Shown here: positions 45,501-54,211 of the stretch, piece by piece
Layout of the letters: each line of letters begins with the position of its first letter
Position numbering within the stretch: position 1 is the first letter of the stretch
DNA from: SHAN690 sp040221375
Lineage (GTDB): Bacteria; Bacteroidota; Bacteroidia; Flavobacteriales_G; Salibacteraceae
Assembly: GCA_040221375.1 (NCBI GenBank)
Contig: JAVKEP010000110.1
Span: 1-64,000 of the forward strand
Reading direction: 5' to 3'
Length of the DNA stretch: 64,000 nucleotides
Program-made: the position numbers and the translations under genes
The notes under the pieces: generated by a model
Database searches by the model: none
The model's input: the letters and a program-made list of their open reading frames with translations, nothing else
Told to the model about the DNA's origin: nothing

Positions 45501-48500
45501 GAGGCGATAGATTTGATTGCCTTGGTTGAGCGACCAGCGTTGTTTGCACAAGTAGACAGCACAGATAGCGTGAGCTGTCCTGGAAACAACGACGGTTCGG
45601 CTTTCCTTTCAGCGCATGGTGGATTTGCAGCTTCTGACTCTACTACTGAATACATCATCGATCAAACCGAAGGCAGTTTCGAACCGTACCCTACGGGTCG
45701 TCCTTGGAACGCACTCAATTACAAAACCTTCCCATTGAACGATGATGCCACCTCCGATACGATTAACATTTTCGGCGGAGACGACTTCGAATTCTTCGGA
45801 GTAAGCCACACGCATTTTATCATGAACTCTCAGGGCTTCATCACCTTCGATTTATCGAATCCGAACAGCGGTCAGGTGAACGGCCAGTTCTCGAATTCGA
45901 CGGCGATTCCTAGCCCCGCGGCCAACACACCGCGCGATTTCATCGCTGCATTTTGGGAAGACCTTGATCCATCTGTAGGGACATGTCAGCTAGAAACTTA
46001 TTTGATCGGTACGGCGCCCAATCGTGTCAGGGTGGTGAACTACATTGAAATTGACCATTTCTCAGGTACTACAGGTTCAGGAGATATCTCTACGTTTCAG
46101 ATCGTCCTCTACGAAACCTCGAACATCATTCAAATTCACTCAGACTCACTCAATTCCGATGGCGGTACGCATGTTCAGGGAATCGAGAATTTTGCGGGTA
46201 CAAAGGCCTTTGCCACTCCTGGTCGAAACAACACGAATTTCTCCACTGCGAGCGATTACGTAGCCTTCATTCCCGTTACGCAGAACTTCACGTACACATG
46301 GTCAAGCATCGGCAGCGGATCTTCCGATACGACGCTTTTGGCTGGCAACTACACCGTGACCGCCTCTGATGGTACCTGCGAGGACACGGTTCAGTTCGAA
46401 ATTTTTGAACCGGCCAACGGGCTCAATGTTGGACTGAGTTCAACGACGAGTTTCTGTTTCGTCTGTTCTGGTACAGCAACGGCGAACGTGAGCAACGGAA
46501 CAGCTCCGTATACCTATGCATGGAGTAACACTACTACCAACAACACGCCTTCGACGCTCGATACCATTACTTCCTTGTGTTCGGGTCCGTACTCTGTGAC
46601 GGTAACGGATGCAGATGGATGTGTGGACTCGAATAGCGTAGTTGTCAATGATCTTTTTGCTCCGGCCGTTACGGCGAGTGCGATTGATGTTTCTTGTGCC
46701 AATGCATGCGACGGCGTAGTCATTGCCACCTTCAATTGCTTCTCTTGTGGACCAGCAGAATGGTTCAACTTCCCAGATACCACCACGGTTATTGGAACGG
46801 GAGATACGCTCACGGGACGATGTCCAGGTACTTATTTGGTTCGCATTACCACAGGATTTGGATGCAGCCGATTCGATACGATTGATGTAGTGGAACCGAC
46901 GCCCCTTATTCTTGTTATGGATAGTACAGATGCTGCGTGTTCTGGTTCACCTACCGGAGGCGCCAGCGTTACCGTGTCGGGAGGCACCACTACCTACACC
47001 TATCTATGGAATACGGGAGGAACCAATGACACCATCGACAATAAGGTGGCGGGAACGTATACCGTGACCGTAACCGATGCGAATGGTTGCATGGATACCG
47101 CAGAGGTGACCATTAACCAAGGAACAGACCTCATAGCATCGGCCACATTGATCAACGATGTGACCTGTAATGGCGGGACGGACGGTTCAGCCGTTGCAAC
47201 GCAAACGGGCGGATCAGGGCCCTTTACCTATTTGTGGTCAGACGCCTCAACCAACGATACCTTGTTCAATGCTTCGGCAGGAAATTATATCGTCACGATT
47301 ACAGGCAGCAACGGCTGTTTCGACACTGCTTCCATCCAAATAGATGAACCAGACACCATCGGATTTGCGTTCACTGAAACGCCCATCTCTTGCGGTGGAT
47401 CAGGAAACGATGGTGCCATCTCCTTGACCGCGAGCGGCGGTACGCCCGGCTATACCTATCTATGGAGCACTTCGGCGACGGGAACCAGCATTTCTGGACT
47501 TGTGGCGGGAACGTATTGCGTCACAGTGACCGATGCTGCTGGATGTGTTGACAGCGCGTGTTATATATTGAATCCCCCAGGGACATTTAGTGTGGCCATA
47601 GCCGATAGTTCGGATGTACTCTGCTTTGGCGATGCAAATGGTTACGCTGTGGTACAAGTAATAGCTGGTGGATCAGGAAACTATGGGTACCTGTGGGACA
47701 ATGCGGCGACCACCGATACGGTGAACAATTTAGCTACAGGGCTTCATTCAGTTACCGTGACAGACCTCACGAGTGGTTGTATCGATAGTGCGACCGTCTT
47801 CATAGATACCCCAACCCTTTTGGTCATTTCGATCGATTCCGTAGATAGCGTAAGCTGCTTAGGTGGAAGCAATGGGGTAGTATGTGTAACTGCTTCAGGC
47901 GGAACACCGACATATACTTACTCATGGTCTAATGGAACAACCACTCCTTGCGCGAATTCATTGGCGGCAGGAACGCATACCGTGACCGTCACTGATATGA
48001 ATGGATGCGTTGCCATTGGAGATACTGTGGTATCAGAGCCGGCAACAGGAGTGACAGCTTCTGTGAGCATTACCGCACAAGCTTTATGCAACGGAGACAG
48101 TGCTACTTTGCAAGTTACCGGGTCAGGGGGGTCAGGATCTTATACCTTCTTATGGCCGGGCGGTTTGACTACGCCTACGGTTCAGTTGCCAGCGGGTAAT
48201 TATTGTGTAACGGTAAACGACGGAGGCGCTTGTGAAGACACGGCATGCATTACCGTCATTGACCCAAGTCCGGTAGTTGCTTCAGTGACGCAGTCATTGC
48301 CCAGTTGCCCTGGAGGAAACGACGGTAGCTTGACTGCCAATGGCTCGGGAGGTACACCAGGATATACCTATTTATGGTCCACTGGCTCAACCAACCAAAC
48401 CATCATCGGACTCAGTTCAGGAACCTATGGCTTGAAAGTCACAGATGCTAACGGTTGCTCAGATAGCGCTGGGTTCTTCTTAGCAGATCCAACCGGAATG

Positions 48501-51500
48501 GGTGTGGTCTTTTCCAATATCAACACTTCCTCTTGTGGCTCGTGCAATGGTTCAGCAACAGCTAACATCACTGGAGGCGCAACGCCATACAACTTCAACT
48601 GGCTTACTGGAGGATCAACCGGAGCTACCGGAACAAGTCTATGCGCCGGCCAAAATGAAGTGGTTGTTACCGATGCCAGTGGATGCATTGACACATTTAC
48701 AGTGAATGTTCCAACCCTTGGTGCAGATACTGTGCAAGCCGCGGTGATACAAGAAGCATTGTGCAACGGCGGTTCAGAGGGTTCTGCTTCTGCTTCCTAC
48801 GTGTGTTCAGTAGCTCCGTGTACTGTGGCGTGGTTTGATGTAGCTTCAAGCACACTGCAAGGGACTACCGATACAATTACAGGCTTATCAGCAGGCGATT
48901 ATTACGTGCAATTGACGAATGATTCTGGATGCGTGAGCTTCGATACGATTACGATTTCTGAACCTAGTCCAGTGGTAGCGACCATCACAGCCTCAACTGC
49001 GGTTAACTGCCTCGGCGGATCGGATGGGACGGCTTCTGTTTCTGGATCAGGGGGAACCCCAGGCTATACATATGAGTGGCCTTCAGGCAATACTGGGCCA
49101 AACGAAACCGGTCTTTCGGCAGGATCGCATTGCGTAACCGTAACCGACGCCAATGGTTGCGAAGACACGGCATGTGTTATCATCGGCGCACCGACTTCTG
49201 GGATCAGCGTGTCGGGCGTGCTCATTGCCAATGTTATTTGTAACGGTGGCAATGATGGATCAGTAACTGCGATTGCTTCCGGTGGAACAGCGCCGTATAC
49301 CTTGACATGGAACGGAACGATTGTCGCCGATACCTTATTCAATCTAACTGCTGGATCCTACATTGTAGTTGCCAGCGACAACGGTTCATGTACCGCAACG
49401 GATACTGTTGTGGTTACAGAACCAGACGCGATCACAGCGAGCTTTAGCAATGTACAAAACCCGTCTTGTCCCGGCGATACGAATGGACAGGCGACGGTGA
49501 ATGTCTCCGGAGGAACTCCAGGGTATTCATACTTATGGCCGAACGGCAGCACTGACTCAGTAGCTACAGGATTGAGCGATGGAACGTATTGCGTTACCAT
49601 TACCGATGCCGCTGGATGCCAGGATACGTTCTGCATCGGAATCAATGATCCATCGGGTATGACGAATAGCTTCAGCGGGATCACCACCTCGAGTTGTACG
49701 GTCTGCGACGGAAATGCTACTGCTAACCCAGTGGGAGGCAACGGTACGGCTTACACTTATTTGTGGGACAACGGCCAAACAGGAGCTTCCAACGATTCAC
49801 TCTGTGCAGGAATAAACTCAGTGACCATCACCGATACGTCAGGTTGCGAGTTGATAGCGACGGTTCCTATCAATGCGGATAGTGCCGACTCTGTAGTAGC
49901 AGTGGGCATTGACCCAACTTGTGGCAACTGCGATGGGATGGTCTTTGCTACCTATACATGTACGGTTGCACCATGTACGGTGGAATGGACGGACCTCAGC
50001 ACATTTACCGTAATCGGAACGACGGATACGATCAATAACCTCTGTGCCGGTTCCTATTCTGTGGAATTGACCAATGGAGCGGGTTGTGTAAGCACCTCAA
50101 TTGTGACCATCGACGCTCCCGACTTACTCGATCCGAATGAAACCATTACTGACGTCTCTTGCTTTGGTGCTTGCGATGGTAGCATAGTACTGGCCACCAC
50201 GGGTGGTTCTGGAACCTATACCTACACGTGGAGCAACGGCGCCACTTCGGCAACCAATGCCGGGCTTTGTGCAGGGTCGTATACGGTTACGATTTCTGAC
50301 GGGTCAGGATGCGATTCCATCGCTACGTTCGACGTCGGTACGCCTACGGAAATTATCTCCAACCCGACCATTACAGACGCCACTTGTGGTAATCTCTGTG
50401 ACGGCCAGATCAACGTCAGCCCGACGGGCGGCGCAGGAGGATACGCATTCAACTGGAGTCCTGTCCCGAGCAACGGAAACGGCACATCCTTGGCGGATAG
50501 CTTGTGCGGAGGATTCTATTTCTTGACCATTACCGATGCCAACGGCTGCACGAAGCTGGATACGTTTACTGTATTCCAACCCCAGCCGATTGTACAAGAT
50601 ACGGTCACCGTGACCGATGCTACATGCGGCGATTGTGACGGTGAGGTAGACCCTACATTCTCTGGAGGCGCAGGTGGATTCGTGTTTGCATGGAGCGATG
50701 GACAGAACACCCTCATCGCTGATTCCCTTTGCTTTGGATTCTATGACGTAACGGTAACCGATGCAGACGGGTGCTCCGAGGTATTTGGATACCCAGTATC
50801 TGAGACCGGCGGACCTGGTGTGAACATAACGTTTACCAATGCCACCGCCAATGGGCTGTGCGACGGAACAGCAACGGCAAACATTACCTCTTCTTTGGGT
50901 ACCGTAACCTATGTTTGGTCCAACGGTGATACCGTTCAAACCGCCGATACACTGTGCGCAGGAACCTACGTAGTGACCGTTACCGACACCAATGGATGTT
51001 CTACCGTAGATACGGTCACCATCTCTGAACCCGATGTCATGAGCATCGACTTTACCATCACTGAAATTTCTTGCGCCGGAAACGGTTGCGACGGAGAGAT
51101 TCTCGCTGCGGTGAGCGGAGGTGTTCAGCCGTACTCATATGCTTGGAGCAACGGAGATACGACTGCGCTGATTACAGGATTGTGTTCGGGAACGTATACC
51201 TTGACTGTCACAGACTCAAACGGACAGGTCCTCGTTGATTCCGTCATTTTGGGCGATCCTACACCGTTTACGGTTACCGCTAATGTAGCCATGGTCACAT
51301 GCGCTGGTGACTGCGATGGCAGCATAGACCTGACCATCACGGGCGGATCAGGACCGATCTCCATTGTATGGAATACTGGTGATACTACCGCTGCTATATC
51401 CAATTTGTGCCCCGGCACTTACAGCGTTGTCATCTCGGATACTTCCGGCTGCAGCGATAGCCTTGACTTCAATATCAACGAACCGGCACCGTTGGCAATT

Positions 51501-53189
51501 ACGGTGGACAGCTTGACCAATCCTGATTGCCAAGTCAGCAATGGCATGATCGCCGTAACGGCAAGTGGAGGTACAGGAAGCACGTATGCCTACCTCTGGT
51601 TGGACATCAACGGAGCTCCTTTGATTCCTACGCAAGCTACACAGATGGCGACCAACCTTGGTGCAGGCATCTATAACGTTGAAATTGTAGACTCGAATGG
51701 GTGCACGGATACCTTCAACGTCATTCTCAACAACGCAAATGCACCCGTCATTACCTTAGTCGACCTGCAACACGTGTCGTGTTTTGGTGAGTGCGATGGG
51801 TCCATTGACGTTAGCCTTTCTGGTGGAACAACGCCGTACAACATCTTGTGGAACACGGGTGACACAGCAACTTCCATTGATTCACTTTGTGCCGGTTCAG
51901 ATACGATTACCGTCATTGACGCCGACATGTGTCTGGCTTTCGACATCTACAGCATTGAAGAGCCCGATCAACTCATTGTGCAATCGGTGCAAGTGGTGGA
52001 CGTCACCTGCGGCGCAGATTGCGACGGAAGCATCAGCATCGACTCGATCAGCGGTGGCACAGCTCCATACACGCTTTCTTGGAGCACTGGAGCGACGACG
52101 GATTCAATCGTGGACCTCTGCGCTGGAAACTACGGCTTGACGATCACCGATGCGAATGGATGTACGTTGGCTACTTCATTTGATGTAGACGGACCTGCCC
52201 CAATGATCCTCACCTTGGATTCAATTGGAGATGCTACATGCACCAATACAGGAGATGGCTTCATCAGCGTATCGATGGCAGGTGGAACCGCGCCCTATAC
52301 CTACGAGTGGATTTTTGACGGAACAGATACCGTTCTGACCCAAGACATTCAAGGTGCGCTGGCAGGTTCGTATGTACTCAACGTGTATGATGTAAACGGT
52401 TGTATGATAAGCGACACGTTCGAGGTAGAAGCAGAATTCTTTGTCGAAGTAACGGCTCAGGAAGACATAGAAGTGTGCCCATTCTCTACAGGAGTGAAGT
52501 TAACAGGAACACAATCGGGTGCTGCCTCTACGAGATGGTTGTTTACGAACGGCGTAGTGGCAGGAAACGGAATCAACCTGACCGTGAACACGACCACCGA
52601 TACTTCGACCTACATATTCGAAGGCATCAATGGAGTTTGTGTGCACCGCGATACGGTTCGCGTGATTTGGACATCGGGTCCGGGCATTGATGCCGGTCCA
52701 GATAAGTTCATTGAGCCTGGAGAAAGCACTACCATTGGAGGTGCTCCTACGGCAAATGCTGGGGTGGACGTGCTTTGGACACCCGCTCAAGACATTTCGG
52801 GTGTAGAAGATGAGAATCCGACGGTGAATCCGTTAGAGACAATCGTGTACTACGTGAGCGCTACGGATGCGGATGGATGCTACGGCTTGGATAGTGTCAA
52901 GGTGACGGTGGAAGAAGTAGTGGATCCCGTAGGCGGATTCTCTCCGAATGGTGATGGCGTGAATGATTTCTTCATCATCGACCGCATCGAGAATTATCCG
53001 AATGCGTCCGTGCAGATTTTCAACCGTTGGGGTAACCTGATTTTTGAATCTCCATCTGGCTATACCACACCTTGGAATGGCACCTACAAAGGCAAGTCTT
53101 TACCGGTCGGAACGTACTACTACGTCATAGACCTCAATGATCCAGTGATCAGTCGTTTGATAACCGGTCCTGTGACCATATTGAAATAA
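39516..53189 (+). CDS. Giant SprB-repeat surface adhesin with gliding-motility C-terminal domain
   Basis: About 4,557 residues from the ATG at 39516, or 4 fewer from 39528; both keep the signal peptide MHLFTRFSIVAATICCLLLATTGFA. Residues about 20-300 form an Ig/cadherin-like module shared with the protein at 34210. About 45 SprB-type repeats of roughly 80 residues follow, each with [ST]C-x-G-x-x-[DN]G, Y-x-[WY]-[SN]-x-G and Y-x-V-T-V-T-D-x-x-G-C. Two domains of about 210 residues are inserted within single repeats. A linker and the C-terminal domain (FSPNGDGVNDFFIID to the end) direct it to the T9SS (type B). SprB of Flavobacterium johnsoniae is the mobile gliding adhesin; this may play that part or serve attachment. 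The PorP/SprF-family gene directly downstream supports surface display. The frame is intact throughout, so it is probably expressed. Confidence 0.93.
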   Translation: MKRTMHLFTRFSIVAATICCLLLATTGFAQPGFLPVNTGQVYSGASITGALNGTQDSLIITVEVMYDCSISLAFPDTLLLVSLGCVPGTIPIPNVSDGEITDICAGSLPSCAGGSSDGERMIVYRGAVDITTYAACSPATFIVYPYNRMDAINLANSASASSDRLRVFMQYNFTTDSLNTTPSFAANGHPFLCGGTTVNWGPQVTEPDGDSLVFSLRQPQTGIATASNIAYQTGYSLADPFGNGMSFDSETGIMSFTPPDTTDLFQIVIQVDEYDRTSGNLISTVIRDFQFETDSNCSNLQPTVATSITNVTGGSLTSNYVVTLDTGVASSFDLAFTGGAGETVSISSTATGMLNGASTSTATSGTTTTMTVSWTPTGADVGTHIITFNAEDNGCDIAGKNAQKVYVIVQEQTQPLQITSVTAGQETCPDSNDGTLTINVTGGTGPFSFTVDGFNTGNSVTQTTGSFVDLAPDFYIVQVGDSGVSWDTTFSVTVQPSFFGFLGTPFNQLVDPSCDDACDGDARSRPNPFGNSPYTYLWSNGETTVKAFNLCGGSHTVSITDNIGCTITDTVTLFEPPSIYVLLDSSDSVTCNGGNDGAAFISGHGGTIASDSTTAYLIDQTEGEFEPYGIGESFNTANYQSFSLGDDALTAAISVGFNFEFFGNAQTTFQISSNGIIQFPGATNSTWQNVAIPNTANPDNWIGIWDDLNPSTSTNGTIETYLVGTSPNRVRVINYVNIRHFASAGALYTFQIALYETSNIIQIHTTQVPAFSEGGGNAGTTMGIENADGTDGYAVPGRNAVNWSASNDYVSFIPITQGFTYTWSSIGSGSSATNLSAGVYTVTAADGACNDTLSFTIEEPVLMTLDTTMTPPTCPGDSNGAITVSANGGNGGPYTYIWSTGSTSTTISNLMAGTYTVTVTDVKGCAEAIAVTLNDPAPVVVSINVDANVSCFGFSDGQLTATGSGGTPGFTYLWNTASTNQTISGLAAGMYTVTVTDASGCTGVDSAEVTEPTVLAISIASISNVSCVGGSDGSITANNATGGTGPYAFLWSSGGNALTESGLAAGTYTITVTDDNGCTATADTVLTEPATGVSISIASAIDVSCNGGSDGSVTANSASGGTAPYTLLWSSGGNGLTETGLTAGTYSITVTDAGGCVDSADTTIVEPALLVVDTTIVSQPTCAGSANGSITVTTTGGSPAYSYAWNNGDTTATVSGLTAGTYTVTVTDANTCTDNITVVLANGPSITASIAIDNLIDCNGNNSGQLTASGSNGTPVYTFLWSNLATSGTISSLVAGTYTVTVTDANGCEDSTSAVLVDPALLTAAITDSTDVGCQGGNDGDATAQGTGGTAPLAYLWNNGDTTTFISGLVAGTYTVTVTDANNCTASASVTINQPSTGITATVTGTDVTCFGLSNGTASASGSGGTAPYSYLWNTAATSPNLTGLGAGTYTATVTDDNGCTGVDSVTITAPAFPVIAVTSTDSVSCFGANDGQIQAFLINGTAPLTYAWSTLDTTQLVTSLAAGTYTVTVTDANGCSDTQTDIIAGPVALDLTMDSISPSCSGNSDGSAWVSVTGGTGTYTYLWNTAATADSISSLAAGTYIVTVTDGNGCEGIDSVVLINGTGVQAILTLVNHPSCAGTTTGSLAANASNASAPFNVSYLWNTAATSNLLFSVGAGTYTVTVTDNNTGCEDDTTITLIDPPALVASIIDSLNPTCGNTDGEAEALGTGGTGALSYVWTTGDTTALITGLGGGSFTVTVTDGNGCEDSASVTLIAPVSFTATGAELASETCVGNDGQVTVTMVGGTAPFSFNWSNGDTTQTVTGLAANTYTVTVTDASGCSDTSMAIVADSCTCNWTATAVLINDLFCNGDSSGQATVNHAGAAAPVSYLWSNGSTNDSLIGVPAGTYTVTVTDIDGCVDTSEVDIDEPVLLQITGFSSISQPTCDDDCNGSATVNAAGGSGTLTYVWSSGGSSSAVTALCGGGHFVTVSDANGCEAIDLIALVERPALFAQVDSTDSVSCPGNNDGSAFLSAHGGFAASDSTTEYIIDQTEGSFEPYPTGRPWNALNYKTFPLNDDATSDTINIFGGDDFEFFGVSHTHFIMNSQGFITFDLSNPNSGQVNGQFSNSTAIPSPAANTPRDFIAAFWEDLDPSVGTCQLETYLIGTAPNRVRVVNYIEIDHFSGTTGSGDISTFQIVLYETSNIIQIHSDSLNSDGGTHVQGIENFAGTKAFATPGRNNTNFSTASDYVAFIPVTQNFTYTWSSIGSGSSDTTLLAGNYTVTASDGTCEDTVQFEIFEPANGLNVGLSSTTSFCFVCSGTATANVSNGTAPYTYAWSNTTTNNTPSTLDTITSLCSGPYSVTVTDADGCVDSNSVVVNDLFAPAVTASAIDVSCANACDGVVIATFNCFSCGPAEWFNFPDTTTVIGTGDTLTGRCPGTYLVRITTGFGCSRFDTIDVVEPTPLILVMDSTDAACSGSPTGGASVTVSGGTTTYTYLWNTGGTNDTIDNKVAGTYTVTVTDANGCMDTAEVTINQGTDLIASATLINDVTCNGGTDGSAVATQTGGSGPFTYLWSDASTNDTLFNASAGNYIVTITGSNGCFDTASIQIDEPDTIGFAFTETPISCGGSGNDGAISLTASGGTPGYTYLWSTSATGTSISGLVAGTYCVTVTDAAGCVDSACYILNPPGTFSVAIADSSDVLCFGDANGYAVVQVIAGGSGNYGYLWDNAATTDTVNNLATGLHSVTVTDLTSGCIDSATVFIDTPTLLVISIDSVDSVSCLGGSNGVVCVTASGGTPTYTYSWSNGTTTPCANSLAAGTHTVTVTDMNGCVAIGDTVVSEPATGVTASVSITAQALCNGDSATLQVTGSGGSGSYTFLWPGGLTTPTVQLPAGNYCVTVNDGGACEDTACITVIDPSPVVASVTQSLPSCPGGNDGSLTANGSGGTPGYTYLWSTGSTNQTIIGLSSGTYGLKVTDANGCSDSAGFFLADPTGMGVVFSNINTSSCGSCNGSATANITGGATPYNFNWLTGGSTGATGTSLCAGQNEVVVTDASGCIDTFTVNVPTLGADTVQAAVIQEALCNGGSEGSASASYVCSVAPCTVAWFDVASSTLQGTTDTITGLSAGDYYVQLTNDSGCVSFDTITISEPSPVVATITASTAVNCLGGSDGTASVSGSGGTPGYTYEWPSGNTGPNETGLSAGSHCVTVTDANGCEDTACVIIGAPTSGISVSGVLIANVICNGGNDGSVTAIASGGTAPYTLTWNGTIVADTLFNLTAGSYIVVASDNGSCTATDTVVVTEPDAITASFSNVQNPSCPGDTNGQATVNVSGGTPGYSYLWPNGSTDSVATGLSDGTYCVTITDAAGCQDTFCIGINDPSGMTNSFSGITTSSCTVCDGNATANPVGGNGTAYTYLWDNGQTGASNDSLCAGINSVTITDTSGCELIATVPINADSADSVVAVGIDPTCGNCDGMVFATYTCTVAPCTVEWTDLSTFTVIGTTDTINNLCAGSYSVELTNGAGCVSTSIVTIDAPDLLDPNETITDVSCFGACDGSIVLATTGGSGTYTYTWSNGATSATNAGLCAGSYTVTISDGSGCDSIATFDVGTPTEIISNPTITDATCGNLCDGQINVSPTGGAGGYAFNWSPVPSNGNGTSLADSLCGGFYFLTITDANGCTKLDTFTVFQPQPIVQDTVTVTDATCGDCDGEVDPTFSGGAGGFVFAWSDGQNTLIADSLCFGFYDVTVTDADGCSEVFGYPVSETGGPGVNITFTNATANGLCDGTATANITSSLGTVTYVWSNGDTVQTADTLCAGTYVVTVTDTNGCSTVDTVTISEPDVMSIDFTITEISCAGNGCDGEILAAVSGGVQPYSYAWSNGDTTALITGLCSGTYTLTVTDSNGQVLVDSVILGDPTPFTVTANVAMVTCAGDCDGSIDLTITGGSGPISIVWNTGDTTAAISNLCPGTYSVVISDTSGCSDSLDFNINEPAPLAITVDSLTNPDCQVSNGMIAVTASGGTGSTYAYLWLDINGAPLIPTQATQMATNLGAGIYNVEIVDSNGCTDTFNVILNNANAPVITLVDLQHVSCFGECDGSIDVSLSGGTTPYNILWNTGDTATSIDSLCAGSDTITVIDADMCLAFDIYSIEEPDQLIVQSVQVVDVTCGADCDGSISIDSISGGTAPYTLSWSTGATTDSIVDLCAGNYGLTITDANGCTLATSFDVDGPAPMILTLDSIGDATCTNTGDGFISVSMAGGTAPYTYEWIFDGTDTVLTQDIQGALAGSYVLNVYDVNGCMISDTFEVEAEFFVEVTAQEDIEVCPFSTGVKLTGTQSGAASTRWLFTNGVVAGNGINLTVNTTTDTSTYIFEGINGVCVHRDTVRVIWTSGPGIDAGPDKFIEPGESTTIGGAPTANAGVDVLWTPAQDISGVEDENPTVNPLETIVYYVSATDADGCYGLDSVKVTVEEVVDPVGGFSPNGDGVNDFFIIDRIENYPNASVQIFNRWGNLIFESPSGYTTPWNGTYKGKSLPVGTYYYVIDLNDPVISRLITGPVTILK
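41338..41970 (+). other. Inserted domain 1 inside an SprB-type repeat
   Basis: About 210 residues (from SDSTTAYLIDQTEGEFEP to FIPITQGFTYTW) interrupt one repeat between its GHGG strand and its YTWSSIGSG strand. The body (FNFEFFGNAQTTFQISSNGIIQF, GTSPNRVRVINYVNI, FQIALYETSNIIQIH) resembles nidogen/PEP-CTERM-like beta-sandwich modules that follow T9SS proteins. It is homologous to the insert at 45625. Confidence 0.75.
45625..46290 (+). other. Inserted domain 2 inside an SprB-type repeat
   Basis: The second copy (SDSTTEYIIDQTEGSFEP to FIPVTQNFTYTW) sits at the same place within another repeat. It shares DQTEG-x-FEP, FEFFG, GTAPNRVRVVNYIEI and FQIVLYETSNIIQIHS with the first, but the middle has diverged. 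Confidence 0.75.
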
Positions 53190-53198
53190 TTAGAAAAC

Positions 53199-54149
53199 AT
53201 GAGTCCTATGAATAAGCTCATCATTATAGTCCTGCTCATACTGGGTGCTTTCAACGCAAAAGCCCAACAGTTGGAGCAATGGACACAGTTCTATGCCAAC
53301 GAGTACATGGTCAATCCGGCGCTGGCAGGGATCGATAAATACTTCCACGCTAACGCGCTATACCGCGATCAATGGGTGGGCATTCAAGATTCTCCGCGAA
53401 CGTACTATTTGAGCGTGCACGGACCCATCATCAAAGGAAAGATGGGCGTAGGCGGTTCCATTTTCAGCGATGTGGTGGGCCAAACGCGCAGGAATGGGTT
53501 CCAGGCTGCTTATGCTTATCACTTAGACCTCAATGAAGACTATAAGTTGAGCTTCACCCTCTCCACCGGCATGTTGCAATTTGCAGTTGATGGCGGAAAA
53601 TTAGACCTAGAACAATCCAACGACATTGCCTTGAGCAATGGATTTATGTCTCTTTGGGCCGTTGATTTTGGGTCGGGAGTTCGATTCTCCGGAGAGAATT
53701 TCCACGTTGGAATCTATGTTCCACAAGTAGCTGGTTTGAAAGCGCAATTCTTCAGCGATTACTCTGAGACTCAGAATGTCTTGGCACGGCACTATTATTT
53801 GAACGCAGGATATCGCTACGATTTCAATGACGATTGGGCCATCGACGCCAATTTTTTGGGACGGTATGTGAGTCCGGTGGACATGTTTGACATTCAGGCA
53901 CGGGGTATTTTTAAGGATATGATCTCGTTGGGTGCTTCGTTCAGAAGTCCATTGATCACGGAAATTTTACCTCCAGCGGTCGGCTTCATGGCCGGATACC
54001 AATTCGAAAACAACCTGAGCATCGGTTATTCTTATGACCTGGCACTCGGGAAATTGGCCAATGCAACCTCTGGTTCCCATGAGATTGCCTTGGGAATCAG
54101 GTTCACCAAGCAGAATCAAGCTTCGGTGATTCCTGCCAGCGAGCAATGA
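53199..54149 (+). CDS. PorP/SprF-family type IX secretion system membrane protein
   Basis: 316 residues with a signal peptide (LIIIVLLILGAFNAKA) and the family start QQLEQWTQFYANEYMVNPALAG, YRDQWVGIQDSPRTYYLSVHGP, then beta-barrel strands to the end (YSYDLALGKL, HEIALGIRF). ATGs at 53199 and 53208 are both possible. PorP/SprF proteins are outer-membrane partners encoded directly after T9SS type B cargo and are needed for secretion or anchoring of SprB. The 9-bp gap to the giant gene implies one transcript, and the pair is the best functional link in the window. Confidence 0.93.
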   Translation: MSPMNKLIIIVLLILGAFNAKAQQLEQWTQFYANEYMVNPALAGIDKYFHANALYRDQWVGIQDSPRTYYLSVHGPIIKGKMGVGGSIFSDVVGQTRRNGFQAAYAYHLDLNEDYKLSFTLSTGMLQFAVDGGKLDLEQSNDIALSNGFMSLWAVDFGSGVRFSGENFHVGIYVPQVAGLKAQFFSDYSETQNVLARHYYLNAGYRYDFNDDWAIDANFLGRYVSPVDMFDIQARGIFKDMISLGASFRSPLITEILPPAVGFMAGYQFENNLSIGYSYDLALGKLANATSGSHEIALGIRFTKQNQASVIPASEQ

Positions 54150-54184
54150 AAGGAGAACTCCCATACCAGGGGGTGATTACTTTG

Positions 54185-54192
54185 TACTTTTG
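54185..54192 (+). promoter_or_regulatory. -7 element of the cstB-like gene
   Basis: TACTTTTG, an exact TAnnTTTG, 27 bp before the ATG at 54212. Confidence 0.5.
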
Positions 54193-54211
54193 CTAGACGA
54201 AAGACAAAGAC

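Larger units (their letters stand above)
40770..52440 (+). repeat. SprB-type tandem protein repeats, about 45 units
   Basis: By eye, units begin near ETCPDSNDG and end near VEVTAQ. The most recurrent DNA phrase, GTATACCGTNACNGTNACNGATGC (as a pattern), encodes YTVTVTDA. Two cysteine classes exist: plain repeats with GLAAGTYTV, and repeats with an extra C-[DNS]-G and L-C-x-G pair, clustered toward the C-terminal half. Four units carry a different pair (YCV and D-x-x-C). Between-unit DNA identity is moderate, so the array is old rather than freshly amplified. Confidence 0.85.

Noticed and set aside
40770..52440. The repeated DNA phrases of the giant gene as a CRISPR-like array
   Set aside because: The period is about 230-260 bp, repeats are degenerate at third codon positions and the frame is continuous, so they are protein repeats.
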